Assembly (NCBI GenBank): GCA_947247005.1
Contig: OX365944.1
Span: 6,088,501 to 6,152,500 of the forward strand
Direction: 5' to 3'
Source of the DNA: Spisula solida
Taxonomy: Eukaryota > Mollusca > Bivalvia > Venerida > Mactridae
DNA: 64,000 nucleotides
The position numbers and the translations under genes are program-made. The notes under the pieces were generated by a model. The model was not told where the DNA came from. It saw nothing but the letters and a program-made list of their open reading frames with translations, and ran no database searches. This document shows, piece by piece, positions 11,263 through 23,109 of this stretch; the first letter of the stretch is position 1, and each line of letters opens with the position of its first letter.

Positions 11263-12120
11263 AGAATCACCCTTGTTACCCTGATAAAACAACATGATTG
11301 GATATTCCCAACATGATTGAAAAATGGCGGATGTATGTTTACATATTCATCGCATTTTCGGCCAATTCTTCAAAATCTACGGGTTTAACCACCTTCTGAT
11401 GCTGTATGAAGATAAACTTGTACATTCCTTCCATGAAACTAAAACTATTTATCCGTATGTTTGTGAATGTGATACACAATACGTTAAAAAGTTAGAAAAA
11501 TCTGTGTTGGATTTATTTGACAGTCTATAAAACATATATATTGTTGTTTATTTTGGGTAAAGATCTTTTGTTTATACAGCTCATCCATTTCACTATCAGA
11601 CTTAGTTTAGAGTAAGTTATTTACATTTGCCGTTTCTACGTGATAACTATTTAAAGTAACCCATGTGTGAAAAATGGATTAAAACCAACATGATTGAGGA
11701 TAAAGATCAACATGATTTATCTTTTAAAGTGGATACTGACCAACATTGAATTTTCATTGATGCACTGCAGTGCGAATTTAATATGTAGCTTCACTATTGG
11801 AAGAATAATGGGATGACCCAACACGTACGTAGGAGTAGATAACTCTATGAAGTATTTATCGGAAAATATGTCCCTTTTTTCAACTTCGTGCAAATTTGTA
11901 AGTTTACATTCAAGGTATTAACCTATAATATCTAACTGCATGTTCATATTGCTGTGATACTTTGCATACTTGTCAACTGTCTTGACCACAACATCTGCAC
12001 TCTATCAAGCATGTTGTTGAATGTTTTGCCCCATTTGGACTAATGTACTTAGAAAAAGTACACATGACCTACACATGAATAGGCAACTCTATCAAATATA
12101 TGTTGAAATTATGTCCCCTT

Positions 12121-12755
12121 TTTAGCTCATCTGATTTTTGAAAAAAAGATGAGTTATTGTCATCACTTGATCGTCGTCGGCGTCGGCGTTGGCGTTGGCG
12201 TCGGCGTTGCTTGGTTAAGTTTTGTGTTAAGGTAAACTTTTTTCATAAACTATCAAAGCTATTGCTTTGAAACATGCAACACTTGTTCACCATCAATACC
12301 TGAGCCTGTAAAGCAAGACCCATAACTCTGATTTGCATTTTGTAAGAATTATTGCCCCTTTTTGGACTTAGAAAGTAAAATGCCTGGGTTAAGTTTTGCG
12401 TTTAGGTCCACTTTTCTCCTAAACTATCAGAGTTATTGCTATGAAACTTTCAACACTTGTTCACCATCAACACATGACCATGTCAAGCAAGAACCATAAC
12501 TCTGATCTGCATGTTGCATGAGTTATTGCCCCTTATTGGACTTATTCACCATCAATAGCTGACCATGTCAAGCATGACCCATAACTCTGATCAGCATTTT
12601 GCAAGAGTAATTGCCCCTTTTTTCACGATCAATACCTCACTTTTTTAAGCAAGACTCATAACACTGCCCTACTTTATGCAAGGGTAATGGGCCTTTTTTA
12701 CAGTGACAATGATCAGATTAGCGTCTGCACCCGCAAGGCGGTGCTCTTGTTTAAA
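12121..12755 (+). repeat. Dispersed bivalve-type repeat with GTCGGC hexamer run
   Basis: It begins with a hairpin (CTCATCT to AGATGAG) and is followed by (GTCGGC/GTTGGC)n at about 12172-12209. Diverged internal repeats with landmarks CTATCAGAGTTATTGCT, TTCACCATCAA, CATAACTCTGAT and ATTGCCCCTTTTTGGACTTA follow. It ends near GCACCCGCAAGGCGGTGCTCTTGTTT, whose GCACC and GGTGC arms form a hairpin. A related fragment lies just upstream, about 11820-12120. The class assignment rests on recalled style, not a search. Confidence 0.6.
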
Positions 12756-12929
12756 TTAGAAATGCAATTTGGCACCATTCAAGTCATGCTCACATCATTT
12801 AGCCTGGTCCCCATAATTCACTGTTCCTATTCCCGGTGAATTTTGCACATTTAGATACATGTGTTAAATTTACCTGTTTTGACTTATTATGAATTTTACC
12901 AACATATTGCAGAAACAAGTATTTAACTA

Positions 12930-13480
12930 GAAATATGTCCACAGGACACGGATGCCCCCGCTAAAAGCTGTCATCAGACACCTAAGTATAAAGCTTTGCA
13001 AATGGAATAACTTGAAACAAGTTTGTAATTGCTTAAATGTGACATTGAACAGCGGACAAGAGCTGGGTCTGTACGTGTGACCTTTACATTTGAGTCAGGG
13101 TGTAAATGCGAATGTAACCAAGTAATTTTAAAATCCAGAACGAAATAACAAAAAAAACAAAGCAGACCAGAAGCGTATACTTGTGCCTTTTAACTTTTAA
13201 TCTCTAAGTATGACCTTGACCTTTGCGTTAGTGACCTGGGTTTTGCGCATGTCACCTCGTCTTAATGATATGAACATTTGTGGCAAGTAATATTAATATA
13301 AAATAAGAAATGACATAGTTACAGAGCTGACATGAATCACATGCCTATTTGAGCCTTTTAACATTTGACCTCTAAGTGTGACCTTGACCTTTAAGCTAGA
13401 GACCTTGGTTTTGTGCATGACACATCGTCTTGATGTGGTGAACATTTGTACCCATTTTTGGTAGGCGTAAGCCTCTCTAT
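12930..13480 (+). repeat. Dispersed repeat with TGACCTTGACC blocks
   Basis: It starts with CTAGAAATATGTCCACAGGA, a sequence style common in bivalve genomes. It then carries two diverged copies, offset about 180 bp, of a segment with TTTTAACTTTTAATCTCTAA or a similar variant, TGACCTTGACCTTT, GACCTGGG or GACCTTGG, GTTTTG and CATC(T)CGTCTT. The non-coding interpretation is firm; the family name is not known to me. Confidence 0.6.
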
Positions 13481-14841
13481 ACTACCATTGCCCATTTCTT
13501 AATGCAACCTGGACCGCCTTTAGGCTGCTATGTGAATCCGCATTCAAGTAGTTCCAGAAACTGTCAACATTCCCAATACTGCAACATGTGTTTCTTCAAA
13601 TTTGTAAAATTATTTAATTCAAACAGCAACAATTGTTTATTCTACGATCAACAATTATTGTGAAACTGTTCGTTGAATCGATATTTTTGCAGATAATCAC
13701 TCAGCCGGGGAGATATCGAACTTGTTTCGTAATATGAAAATGACGTGTTCATCAAATATCCCAGCCGTATAGCTATTTTTAGAAACTTCAGACCAGGGTC
13801 ACGTGATGGTTTTATCAATGAATCGTATATCATTATGTTATGCAATCATATGGTGTGGCTATACTAGCCGCTTTCTAGAGATGTCTCACGCTGTGATGGA
13901 AATGATTACAAGACGGTACTGTAGAATCTGATAAATAGGCGCGTTGTATTATTTTAAAGCCACTTTTGATATACGCATTCAATACACGCATAACATATAC
14001 ATCAATATGCCCCTTTTTACAATTATTTAGATACCTAACATGCCTATATAGTCACATATGCCTATTTTGACATTCAAGACAAGATCGGCAGTAAGAAAAG
14101 TTTGAAAACGAACATTAAACGTGTAAAGTCGTTTAAGCTTTAGTAGCAGCAACCAGATCGCCTCCCATCAGCACTCTTAGTGCTTTGATTATTAAATGTC
14201 CTAAAAGCATGTGCTATAGACTGGGTGTGAAATGCCTTACAGCGGGTATGCTCATAAACCTGCTACCACAATTCATGAGCACACTTCTTTAATGTACAAT
14301 TATTTGTACCTTGAGAATCCCATTGGCAAGATTTCAATTTGTAATGTTGGTTTTTATCCACAATCATGTTGGCCAGTATCCTAATAAATTTAACAATCAC
14401 GTCGGTCAGTATCCAAAAAATACTATACATGTTTGAATTATTGTTTGTGAGCGTTAATTTATCTAAGATTTTAAAAAATTGAAACGTCCAAATCATAGTT
14501 TATACAACTGCCGATACTTCCAAAATGATATTCGTTACATAGAGTCCAATAAATGAGTTTTACAACGTTTTTAAGTACAAATCTCATTCTCAAATGCGAA
14601 ATCCACACATTCTTTAAGACTTTACATAGTGACAAATATTACCTATATGCAAATTGTTTAGTGCAAATAGTACATTTTCTTCATATGTTGATTATGTAAT
14701 ATTGAAATAAACAATCTGGATAGTTTATATGGAAAATATTGCAAAAACAATGCACTTATCACTTTTTTTATGTCGGCCATTTTTCAATCATGTTGGGAAT
14801 ATCCAATCATGTTGTTTTATCAGAGTAACAAGGGTGAGAAT

Positions 14842-16750
14842 CCTGAATCTAGGTTATAATAAGCCACTGGATGGGCATTCTATCTCATTAGAATTATTGC
14901 CAAGTTATTTTCATTTTCACATTTTTTATACAATTATTTAACCAAAATTTGGAAATTTTGAAGTTAACAATTTTGGTACAAAATTATAGTCAAGATGGCC
15001 TACTTTCAGAAGGTACAACTATATACCTGAACTCTTGTACCAACACTTCAAAAATATGTCGAGCCACTCCCACTACAATTAAGGTTGAAAGATTCTAAGC
15101 CAGTTGCTATCAAATATATAACCTTAGCTGATAAGCCAGAAGGCTTCCGGTGAGTAAAACTTGAACGTTAAAAAAACTCTTTTATCAAAATATAACATCT
15201 AGAGCCTTTCAACAAATTAACAAAAATACCTCCATACAATAATTAGCGTTCAGAAATACGAAGAAATCTACCCATCTGATGATATATATATAGATATATA
15301 TACTTGAGGTTAGGTTTATATATATATATATTTACTCGAGGTTAGGTTAAGTGATTCGGGGAGTACAGATGGATAATAAATCTAAATTACCTGCCCCCCT
15401 TTCACCGCCTACCGCAAAAAAATGTTATAAAAAAAAATACCTGTAGCCCATTCATTCATGAATCCTCCACATACATTCAGAACATTGACCCTTCAAGAAC
15501 TTATCAAATCTAGGTCACTTCCCTTTAAGTCGTTTCATTCGCTTAAAAGTTTCTAGATTTGGTACGATGATAACACAAATTTAACTGGGTCTCTTTCCTG
15601 TCCTTTTAAACGCCAAAATTGTAAACAAGCTAAAAATATTAGGGGTTTCAAGGACAAATACTGCACCCATATTTAGAGTAAAGAGTTGTTTCAAAAATGG
15701 TCGATTTAACACAAATTCTATCGGTGTGTAACCATTTGTAACACATGTTTGCATTGGCTTTTGTCAAATACAGCATAAATTTACGAACAGGACCTATTTC
15801 ATATAAACCTATTTTACAGTAACATGAAGAGGGACAGCTTGAAATAAGACATTATTAGTTAAATGCAAAGGAAACAGTGAATAGATCAATGAATACATCA
15901 ATCGTAGAGTTACAAACAACTAAATATGGAAAACCAGATCATGACTAGTGGAGACAAAAATATAATTTCAGGACCACTATAGAAATATTGAGAATTTGAG
16001 TCAGTTTATATTGTGCCATAATAACAATCAAATTAAAAACCTTGAACTTAGACAAATGCATAATTAAAGTTATCTCTAGCATGTTCGACTGTGATATTAT
16101 ACATGCGTACATTCTATAGGCATGAAATTTCATATTAACAACATAACAAACACAAATTTTGCATTAGAGTGTTTCAAAATGAACTGTCATTCACAGAATA
16201 AATACCAAAAGGATCTCCATAAAACATGCATTCAAACTTCATTAAACTTTGAAAGGCTGAAGTACTAGGGAGTAAGTTTTCACCTTCGTGGGAGAGCAAA
16301 ATCAAATGCATTTCACTTTCATGTTGATTTAGGCATACATGATATATATATGTGCATGTACGATATTGAATAAGATCGATAGTAATTCATATTGAGACAT
16401 AGAACTTCAGTTATAAATTATTTTGTGCACTATTTTCACACTTTAATGGATTTATTACATTAAAATGACCGTGAATTAGTCCCGATTAAAGATTTACTTA
16501 CAATTTCTTACTTCGGAATGCGATGTGTTCTATTCAAAGAATTTTTTTATAAGTGACGCCCTTAGTTGTGAGGGGCACAATCTTCAAGGGAAGTTGGGGT
16601 TGTTTTGTGTTCGAATGAGTTCTTAGTGCATGGCCATTTGGTTTTGTCCCTGCCTCATTCTATGGCCAATAACCTCTGGCTTCAAGGGACAAGGGAAGTT
16701 AATTTAATGTATTTAATGAATGTATTTTTCATTTACAGGCATGAAAACTG
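14842..16750. other. AT-rich sequence with TA microsatellite
   Basis: (TA)n blocks with an embedded TTGAGGTTAGGTT / CTCGAGGTTAGGTT duplication lie at about 15281-15355. The rest has no splice-flanked coding segment that I can support. Confidence 0.45.
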
Positions 16751-16760
16751 TTGTATCGAA

Positions 16761-16880
16761 GCATGTACAAAAATCTTGAAAGTTATGAAAACATACAAAA
16801 ATCTTGAAAGTTATCAAAGTACATTCGAAAATCTCGAAAGTAATGAAAACATGTACAAAAATTTTGTAAGTTCTGAAACA
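16761..16880. repeat. 30-bp tandem repeat, 4 copies
   Basis: The units carry CATGTACAAAAATCTTGAAA followed by GTTATGAAAA, starting near 16761, 16791, 16821 and 16850 with drift. Frames on both strands through it arise from the 30-bp period. Confidence 0.85.
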
Positions 16881-16889
16881 GCTCTTTAA

Positions 16890-18420
16890 ATTGCCGTATT
16901 TGGCTGCAATTTGTAGAAGTTGCAAGCACATGCTTTGATAAAACTGTACCAAGATTACAACTATAAGATAATGTAAAGAAAAACAAACATAGTTCAAGAT
17001 TTCTCTATTTTAAAGTAAACTAGTCAAGCACTGTGCTTCATTCAAATATACTGTTAGTTTTGACAACAGTAATTAAATGAAACCAATTAATTTTGAATGT
17101 CCATAGTGAAAATGAATACAAAACCAATATTACTATAGTAAATCTACTCTCGTTACAACCCCTTAGCTACTATTATTCTCACGCCAATCAATTATCAAGA
17201 TGCACGAGAATTTTACGAATTAAGGGCAAATTAAGGGCGTACCATGCAGTATCCCACTGTATTCATTGTCTCCTCGACTCTCCGTGTATTTTTCCCACAC
17301 TCTTGCCCTGAAGTCACCCTCGTGTGATTTTAGACAATATTCTACATGCCTAGTGTCTCCCCCTACCTGACCTGACCATCAACAATCTTTGATGGTAACT
17401 TTAGTGTATTCATGTCCATAAAACCATATTTCAGTCTCCTCCACTCACTACATACACAATGTTAAAATAGTCGTAAAAGGAGATTTATACTCACTTGAAA
17501 GGTCAATGGATTCTAAAAAGTGGGTGGGGTTACATTGGACACTTAACATGCACATGGAACCTGATACTTAAAAGTTCAACATGATCACAGTTTTACAATA
17601 TAAATAATTTATGAAATGCAGAAGAAAATGTAAGTAAACCAACAGAATAAACAAGCAATAAATCATGTACAAGGACAAGGACATATTCCAAACGAATCTA
17701 GCCAGGTAAACTTATGTGAACCATTTCAAAACGAAATGGATATTTATAATTAAAGAATAAGCATACACTTAGTGAACATAATTATCAAAGGCATCAAATC
17801 AATATTTGTTAAAGAAAACTTAAAACTCGTAGCATTATTTAAGAGTTCCTTAAAAGGTAGTCTTCATTTTTGTACAAGTTAGTCTTTAATATATACTTGA
17901 ATATTTTTGTTGCAATAGCAACAATTTGTCAAGAGAAACTAAGCATAATATACTTCATTAAATACCTAATTATGTAAAATGGCTTACTTTTAATGCCACA
18001 CCCCTTCAGGTATCCATGGTTACCAATCAAAATAGCTAAAAAAGTCCACAAATATGTACTTCCGTGTATAAAAATGAAGATTTCAAAATCCAATACATTA
18101 TTCTCAGAATGCTAAAATAAACAACTAAATTTTTTTTTTCAAAATGTCAGAAAATGAAGGATCGTCTATTTCTTTAATGTAACAGTTCATACGAGTTATT
18201 TCACAATAGTTCACTGTACTGACTGATAAACTACACAACCATTGCCAAAAACTAGAGCAATGAGAATTCCTAAGTATTTTCATGAATGATATCAGTTGAT
18301 AACTTATTAAAGGTATAAAGGGAATTAACCCAGGTATTTCCAGGTCAAGATCTGTCTGAGCAATTAAAACAGTTAACTCGGGTAGAAAGAAACCAATATT
18401 TTCAAAACCAATATTTTCAA
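16890..18420. other. AT-rich sequence, no gene seen
   Basis: It contains one of four copies of AAGTGGGTGGGG (17518-17529). A weak minus-strand donor at about 17490 has no convincing partner acceptor. Confidence 0.4.
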
Positions 18421-18423
18421 AGT

Positions 18424-19070
18424 CAGGAATAAAGGGAGTTAGCTCATGTATAAAGGGAGTTAACCCAGCTATCAAGGGAGTTCACTCAAGTATTAAGGGG
18501 GCTAACCCAGGTATCAAGGGAGTAAACCCAGGTATTAAGAGAGCCAACTCAGGTTTCAAGGGAGTTAACCCAGGTATTAAGGGAGTTCACTGAGTTATAT
18601 GGATTTTATTTAAATGAGATTGGTATAAAGGAAGCTAATCCATCTGAAGGGAGCTAACCCAGGTATCAAGGGAGTGAAATCATATTTAAAAGGAGCTAAA
18701 CCTGGTATCAAAGGAGTGAACTCATCTTTACAAACCAGGTATCAAGGGAGCTAACCCAGGTATCAAGGGAGTGAAATCATGTTTAAAAGGAGCTAACCCA
18801 GGCATCAAGGTAGCTAACCGATGTAGAAAGGGAGCTACACATGTATCAAGGGAGTTATAACTCATGTATAAAGAAAGCTAACCCTGGCATCAAGGGAGTA
18901 AACAAAAGTATAAAGGAAGCTAACCTAGGTATAAAGGGAGCTAACTGATGTATAAAGGAAGCTTATCCAGATATAAAAGGAGCTAACTCATGAATAAAGG
19001 GAGCTAATCCAAGTTTAAAGGGAGTTAACTCATGTTTAAAGGAAGCTAACCCAGGTATCAAGGGTAAAGG
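18424..19070. repeat. 21-bp minisatellite, degenerate, about 25-30 copies
   Basis: The unit resembles AAGGGAGCTAACCCAGGTAT plus C or T. Five clean 21-bp steps can be read from about 18475 to 18600. Later copies drift in length. A minus-strand frame at 18125-18475 overlaps its start and is judged a shadow. Confidence 0.9.
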
Positions 19071-19079
19071 AAGTTAATT

Positions 19080-19690
19080 TTGTATCTTGACCTTGGTATA
19101 TCAGAAGTAACCTGTCCAGCAATGAGGGAATGGGAGTAACAGGATGGATAATCCCAGACTATCAAAATTTCAGCTGCACAGCATGCAGATAACTAGATGT
19201 ATTCACAAATCTAACAATGATTTTATGTGACAATGTCACATCACATGACCAAATCAAGTCACATTACCTTATCACAAGCGTTCTAGTAAATTATAACAAT
19301 AAATCAACACATTAAGGCATAGAGGTCAAAGACATCTAAAATACAGGGTTTTTACCATACATATGCAAATAACTGCCTCTGACATCACAAAACAGTGCAA
19401 GATCTCAATAAAAAAATATCTGCTAAGTTATCTTGGACTCATAAAACATGAATGGAACACATAGAATTTATTAACTGTATACTAGTATTTCATCTGCGCC
19501 ATTCATTGATGGTTGCCAAGCATTCACAAAGTGAGAAATCTAAGTAATAAAATTATATATAAAAGGCACAGAACAACTTCACATAGCTACTGAAAAAGAA
19601 CGCCTACTCATATTGCGTAGATATTTTAGCAATAAACATAAAATGCAATAAGCAACGATCATAAAACGTATATCGAGAACTTGAGCACTT
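19080..19690. other. AT-rich sequence, no gene seen
   Basis: No repeats or exon-like segments stand out. Confidence 0.4.
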
Positions 19691-19692
19691 AC

Positions 19693-19747
19693 CTGTGAAA
19701 CATATGACAATCATCAAACAGTTCCATATTTTTCCACATCTTTTCAT
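19693..19747 (-). CDS. Candidate first coding exon encoding a signal-peptide-like leader
   Basis: Reading from an ATG on the minus strand (plus CAT, 19745-19747), 55 nt encode Met-Lys-Arg-Cys-Gly-Lys-Ile-Trp-Asn-Cys and then the hydrophobic run LMIVICFT. It ends one base into the next codon at a strong donor, CACAG then GTAAGT (plus CTTAC, 19688-19692). Positive charges followed by a hydrophobic stretch resemble a secretory signal peptide or a membrane segment. There is no obvious upstream acceptor, so a first exon is more likely than an internal one. Continuing exons would lie to the left and were not found. A second strong donor (about 19893) with no clear exon lies just upstream. Confidence 0.3.
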
Positions 19748-19899
19748 TTTAAAAATGTCAACGAATGTTTAATATTTAATCAAGCGAGCATTAAGTTTAA
19801 ACATTTTTCTACATGTTAAAAATATGAAAATCTATCCCATACTGTTAATCAGCAAACAGAAAGTGCAGAAAGAATTCTATTAAACATTTCTCACTTACC

Positions 19900-20700
19900 T
19901 GATACTGCAAACTTTAGCCCCAATTTTTTACGCAGATCTTTAAAACCAAACTTTTCTTAATCCCCCTCCTGCAAAAACCGTGTCCAGTAAGCCTAACACT
20001 ATCATTATAACTTGGAATGCATGGAATGTTACATAGATGTCGTGGTTTTGCCCCAATAAGCTGGCATACCTTTACATATACATGTACACACGATATACCA
20101 CTGTTTATCTACCGAGTGTTTTATGGCCGAGATATCCAAATCTGACCAAACTTAAAGAGCATATTGTGTATTTAATACTAAGTTCCCACATCACATCTAG
20201 GTGTAAAGTGATATACCAAAAGGTACCCCAATTTTAAACTCAATGGGACCTTTTAAATGATTTCAACTCTTCATACTAAAACCCAACTTTCTTTAAAGCA
20301 AGTAACAGCACGTCTTTTTACTCCCTCTTCACTGACTATGTATATACACCAAATTTTTGCGCAGACATAACTGTCTGGCTGAATTTTTCTATCCACATTT
20401 AATGGCCCATGAAGACATTTTCAAGAGGAAATTACCAACCTCAAAGCCTACAGAAGCATATCATATTACAAACAGAGACTGGACATCGAGCCAGTAATAT
20501 GCTGTAGTAATTGCACAAACACTTCATGCATACTGTTGCTTTTTCCACCTCAGAATATTTATGGCCCAGAAAGGAAAATATGTAATATATTCAGGCATTT
20601 TCAGGATAGTATTTTGTGCTGTCAGCTAGACAATGTTCAAGGCCTTCATTCAGAACATAACTGGCATACTGTTGATGTGACCTACTAACACAATTTCCTT
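19900..20700. other. AT-rich sequence, no gene seen
   Basis: There are scattered short frames. No repeat arrays and no supported exon. Confidence 0.4.
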
Positions 20701-20704
20701 AGAC

Positions 20705-20895
20705 TACTGTAAACCAATTTACTTTTGCTAATACTAACTTTTGCATTTTGCTAAGCGTTATCATTTCGTGACTACAAAGTCTCGCGTTTTTAAGTTTCCT
20801 GCAATGTCCATATTAATGTTTTTAGCACTTTCGCCGAGATTAAATGACACAAATCAACCAATTGCAAACTCCGCGAAAGTAAATCACACAATATA
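20705..20895. mobile_element. Small inverted-repeat element of a CTGTAAA...TTCGCG type
   Basis: The left end has TACTGTAAACCAATTTACTT followed by TTGC. Near the right end GCGAAAGTAAATCACAC is its diverged inverse. The interior includes TTCGCCGAG and CTCGCG. Similar ends occur at 62024-62242 and, more weakly, at 34078-34245, suggesting a MITE family. Confidence 0.45.
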
Positions 20896-20899
20896 ATTT

Positions 20900-21655
20900 C
20901 TAGGTTTAAGGTATCCAGATTCCCTTCGACTATCCAGATGTCTTAATCAGACAAACCATTGATGTCTTTAATCAGACAAAATATTATCCTAATTTAAAGT
21001 ACTCACAAATATGCAAATGCCTCGAGTCCCTGGACCTTGTTTCAGCCAAAACCCAAAGGAATTCAAGCCATTTTACTGTTATATAACGACTAACAGTATT
21101 GTCCGAGGCACACGATTGGAACATAGGCTAGATCAAAATCTCCAGTAACCATGGCAATATCATTTCTGCGAACCATGGATTGCTAACCTTATTCAACTTG
21201 AACCAGAACTTGTTCCAAAATAAAACCATGGATAACTTAATAATTTCCAAATCAGATTGAAAGAGATCAAAACTTCTTGTTTAATTTGCTTTATTGCAGG
21301 CATGGTGTTGATGAAAGTTGAATGAATGTGGCCTACTTGTTATTTGCATAAAATTCATAATTTTAAAGAATATTTTACTATATATCTCTGGATCTCCGAG
21401 TCAATCATACATTATAGATATTTGTCACATGAAAAACTTTAAACTATTCATATCAAAATGTCACTTGAATAAAGTTTAGCATAAAATAGGTAGATAATTA
21501 TGGGAAAAAACTTCATATAATTATTCGTTATCTATAAATTATTATGTTTATATTATATGAACCGGAATGTTCAAAAGCCTGACATACCGTATACGCTCTA
21601 ACAAAAACCACTTGCCCCTTGGACTGTTGAATAAAGTAAGAGGGTGTTTTAATAT
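20900..21655. other. Unassigned sequence
   Basis: A short GATTGATGTCTTTAATCAGACAAA-like duplication is seen near 20938-20985. No gene is supported. Confidence 0.4.
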
Positions 21656-21660
21656 CAATG

Positions 21661-22026
21661 GAAGAGGCTTTGAACTTACCAATAAGGGGAGATAATTTGT
21701 TAACTAAGGGAAGAGGATAATGAACTCACCAAGCAGGGGAGATAAGTTGTCAATTAATTGAAGAGGTTATGAACTCTTCCATGAATTGGCAACCTATCCC
21801 CACTTGGTGTGTTCACAGCCTCTTCCAGGAATTGGCAACCTATCCCCCCTACTGGGTGAGTTAACAGCCTCTTCCAGGAATTGGGAACCTATCCCCCCCT
21901 ACTGGGTGAGTTCACAGCCTCTTCCAGGAATTGGGAACCTATCCCCCCTACTGGCCGAGTTCACAGCCTCTTCCAGGAATTGGCAACCTATCCCCCCTAC
22001 AGGGTGAGTTCACAGCATCTTCCATT
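21661..22026. repeat. 49-bp minisatellite with internal orientation switch
   Basis: Two full copies and part of a third (anchors GAAGAGG at 21661, 21710 and 21760) read in one orientation. From about 21776 five copies read in the opposite orientation (anchors AATTGGC/G at 21784, 21830, 21879, 21929 and 21978). The reverse complement of AATTGGCAACCTATCCCCA to CAGCCTCTTCC matches the earlier GAAGAGG to TTGTCAATT units. The array is therefore head-to-head and could fold back. Plus-strand frames here are repeat translations. Confidence 0.85.
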
Positions 22027-22158
22027 ATTCTTGCGATTATTTTATAAAAGGTTGAAGTGCAACCTCTCTTTAGAGATCCACTCCCCTTGGAAGCTGCAAC
22101 AATACACTTATAGAGAAGAAACAAACTCTTAACAGTTATAACCTATGCTGGTCTTGTT

Positions 22159-22443
22159 ATACGATTTAATATGGATACCATTTAATATGGAGATACGACC
22201 ATACAATTTAATATGGAGATAGAACCATACCATTTAATATGAAAACAAGACCATACCATTTAATATGGAGATAGGACCATACCATTTAATATGGAAATAG
22301 GACCATACCATTTAATATGGAGATAGGGCATACCATTTAATATGGAAACAAGACCATACCATTTAATATGGAAACAAGACCATACCATTTAATATTGAAA
22401 CAAGACCATACCATTTAATATTGAAACAAGACCATACCATTTC
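22159..22443. repeat. 26-bp minisatellite, about 11 copies
   Basis: The unit is ATACCATTTAATATGG followed by AAACAAGACC or AGATAGGACC. Late copies change ATATGG to ATATTG. Confidence 0.9.
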
Positions 22444-22449
22444 ACACAG

Positions 22450-22878
22450 ACATTAATCCTTGTAAGTAATGAAGGCAGGAATTTTGTTAATTAACTCAGA
22501 AGTCTGCAATCATGAGAAATCATGAGACGACTATATATAGTTCAAAGTGAAACAGATCTAGAAAGGAATCAGAAATCATAGAATTGTAGACGGATACGTC
22601 TAGCCCAGACAAGGATTGTCCTTGTGGCTTCTTACTACATCAGAACACTCCTTCAGCTCAAATTACCAGACTGCGGTTAAAATGACATTGTCAATACTAA
22701 TCCAATGTGGTTACAGCTTTGGTCAGAATATACGATATACATGACCATGTGATAGGATGTGGGAAATATTATGCTTAACAGGTAATAGAAATATAGGATT
22801 TGAACTTTTTAGACGGATTATTTCAACCAATCATAACACTTTTTTCATCTACCAACAGCCCGAACACACACCATATGA
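22450..22878. other. Unassigned sequence
   Basis: No repeat array and no supported exon between the 26-bp array and the MITE. Confidence 0.4.
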
Positions 22879-22882
22879 TTAA

Positions 22883-23104
22883 AGCCTAGGTCCCACTGAG
22901 GAATTTAACATCAGCGATCTTCTCCTGATTTTTTCAGATACCACTCGATTCATCACAATTCCTTTTGATATCACAAACTGTCGCATGACTTCCCAGTAGC
23001 TTTCCCTAGACCACGGGGAACCTATTGCCGATGTCCTGAATGCTCATTAATTTCAATCGGGAGTACATCGCAGAGGCAAAAAAATACTCAGTGGGACCTA
23101 GGCT
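22883..23104. mobile_element. 222-bp MITE, PIF/Harbinger-like (copy 1)
   Basis: The left end AGCCTAGGTCCCACTGAG (18 bp) is perfectly inverted at the right end. TAA flanks both sides (22880-22882 and 23105-23107), matching the 3-bp TWA-type target duplication of PIF/Harbinger elements. A TTAA duplication is a slightly worse fit. There is no coding capacity. A second copy in the same orientation lies at 59399-59615. Confidence 0.75.
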
Positions 23105-23109
23105 TAACA

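Larger units (their letters stand above)
11268..14836. mobile_element. 3.57-kb TIR element with 5-bp target duplication
   Basis: The left terminus starts CACCCTTGTTAC and the right ends in its complement GGGTG. The inverted repeats run 61 bp (11268-11328 and 14776-14836) with a single mismatch. Both contain CAACATGATTGG and CCCAACATGATTGAAAAATGG. The direct repeat AGAAT flanks both ends (11263-11267 and 14837-14841). Further CAACATGATTG copies lie sub-terminally at about 11689, 11711 and inverted at about 14361, typical of transposase-binding repeats. Five-base duplications are known for Transib and some Ginger-like elements, but the termini do not match those closely, so the superfamily is unassigned. 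No transposase frame is visible. The interior holds other repeats, so it is non-autonomous or decayed. Confidence 0.7.
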
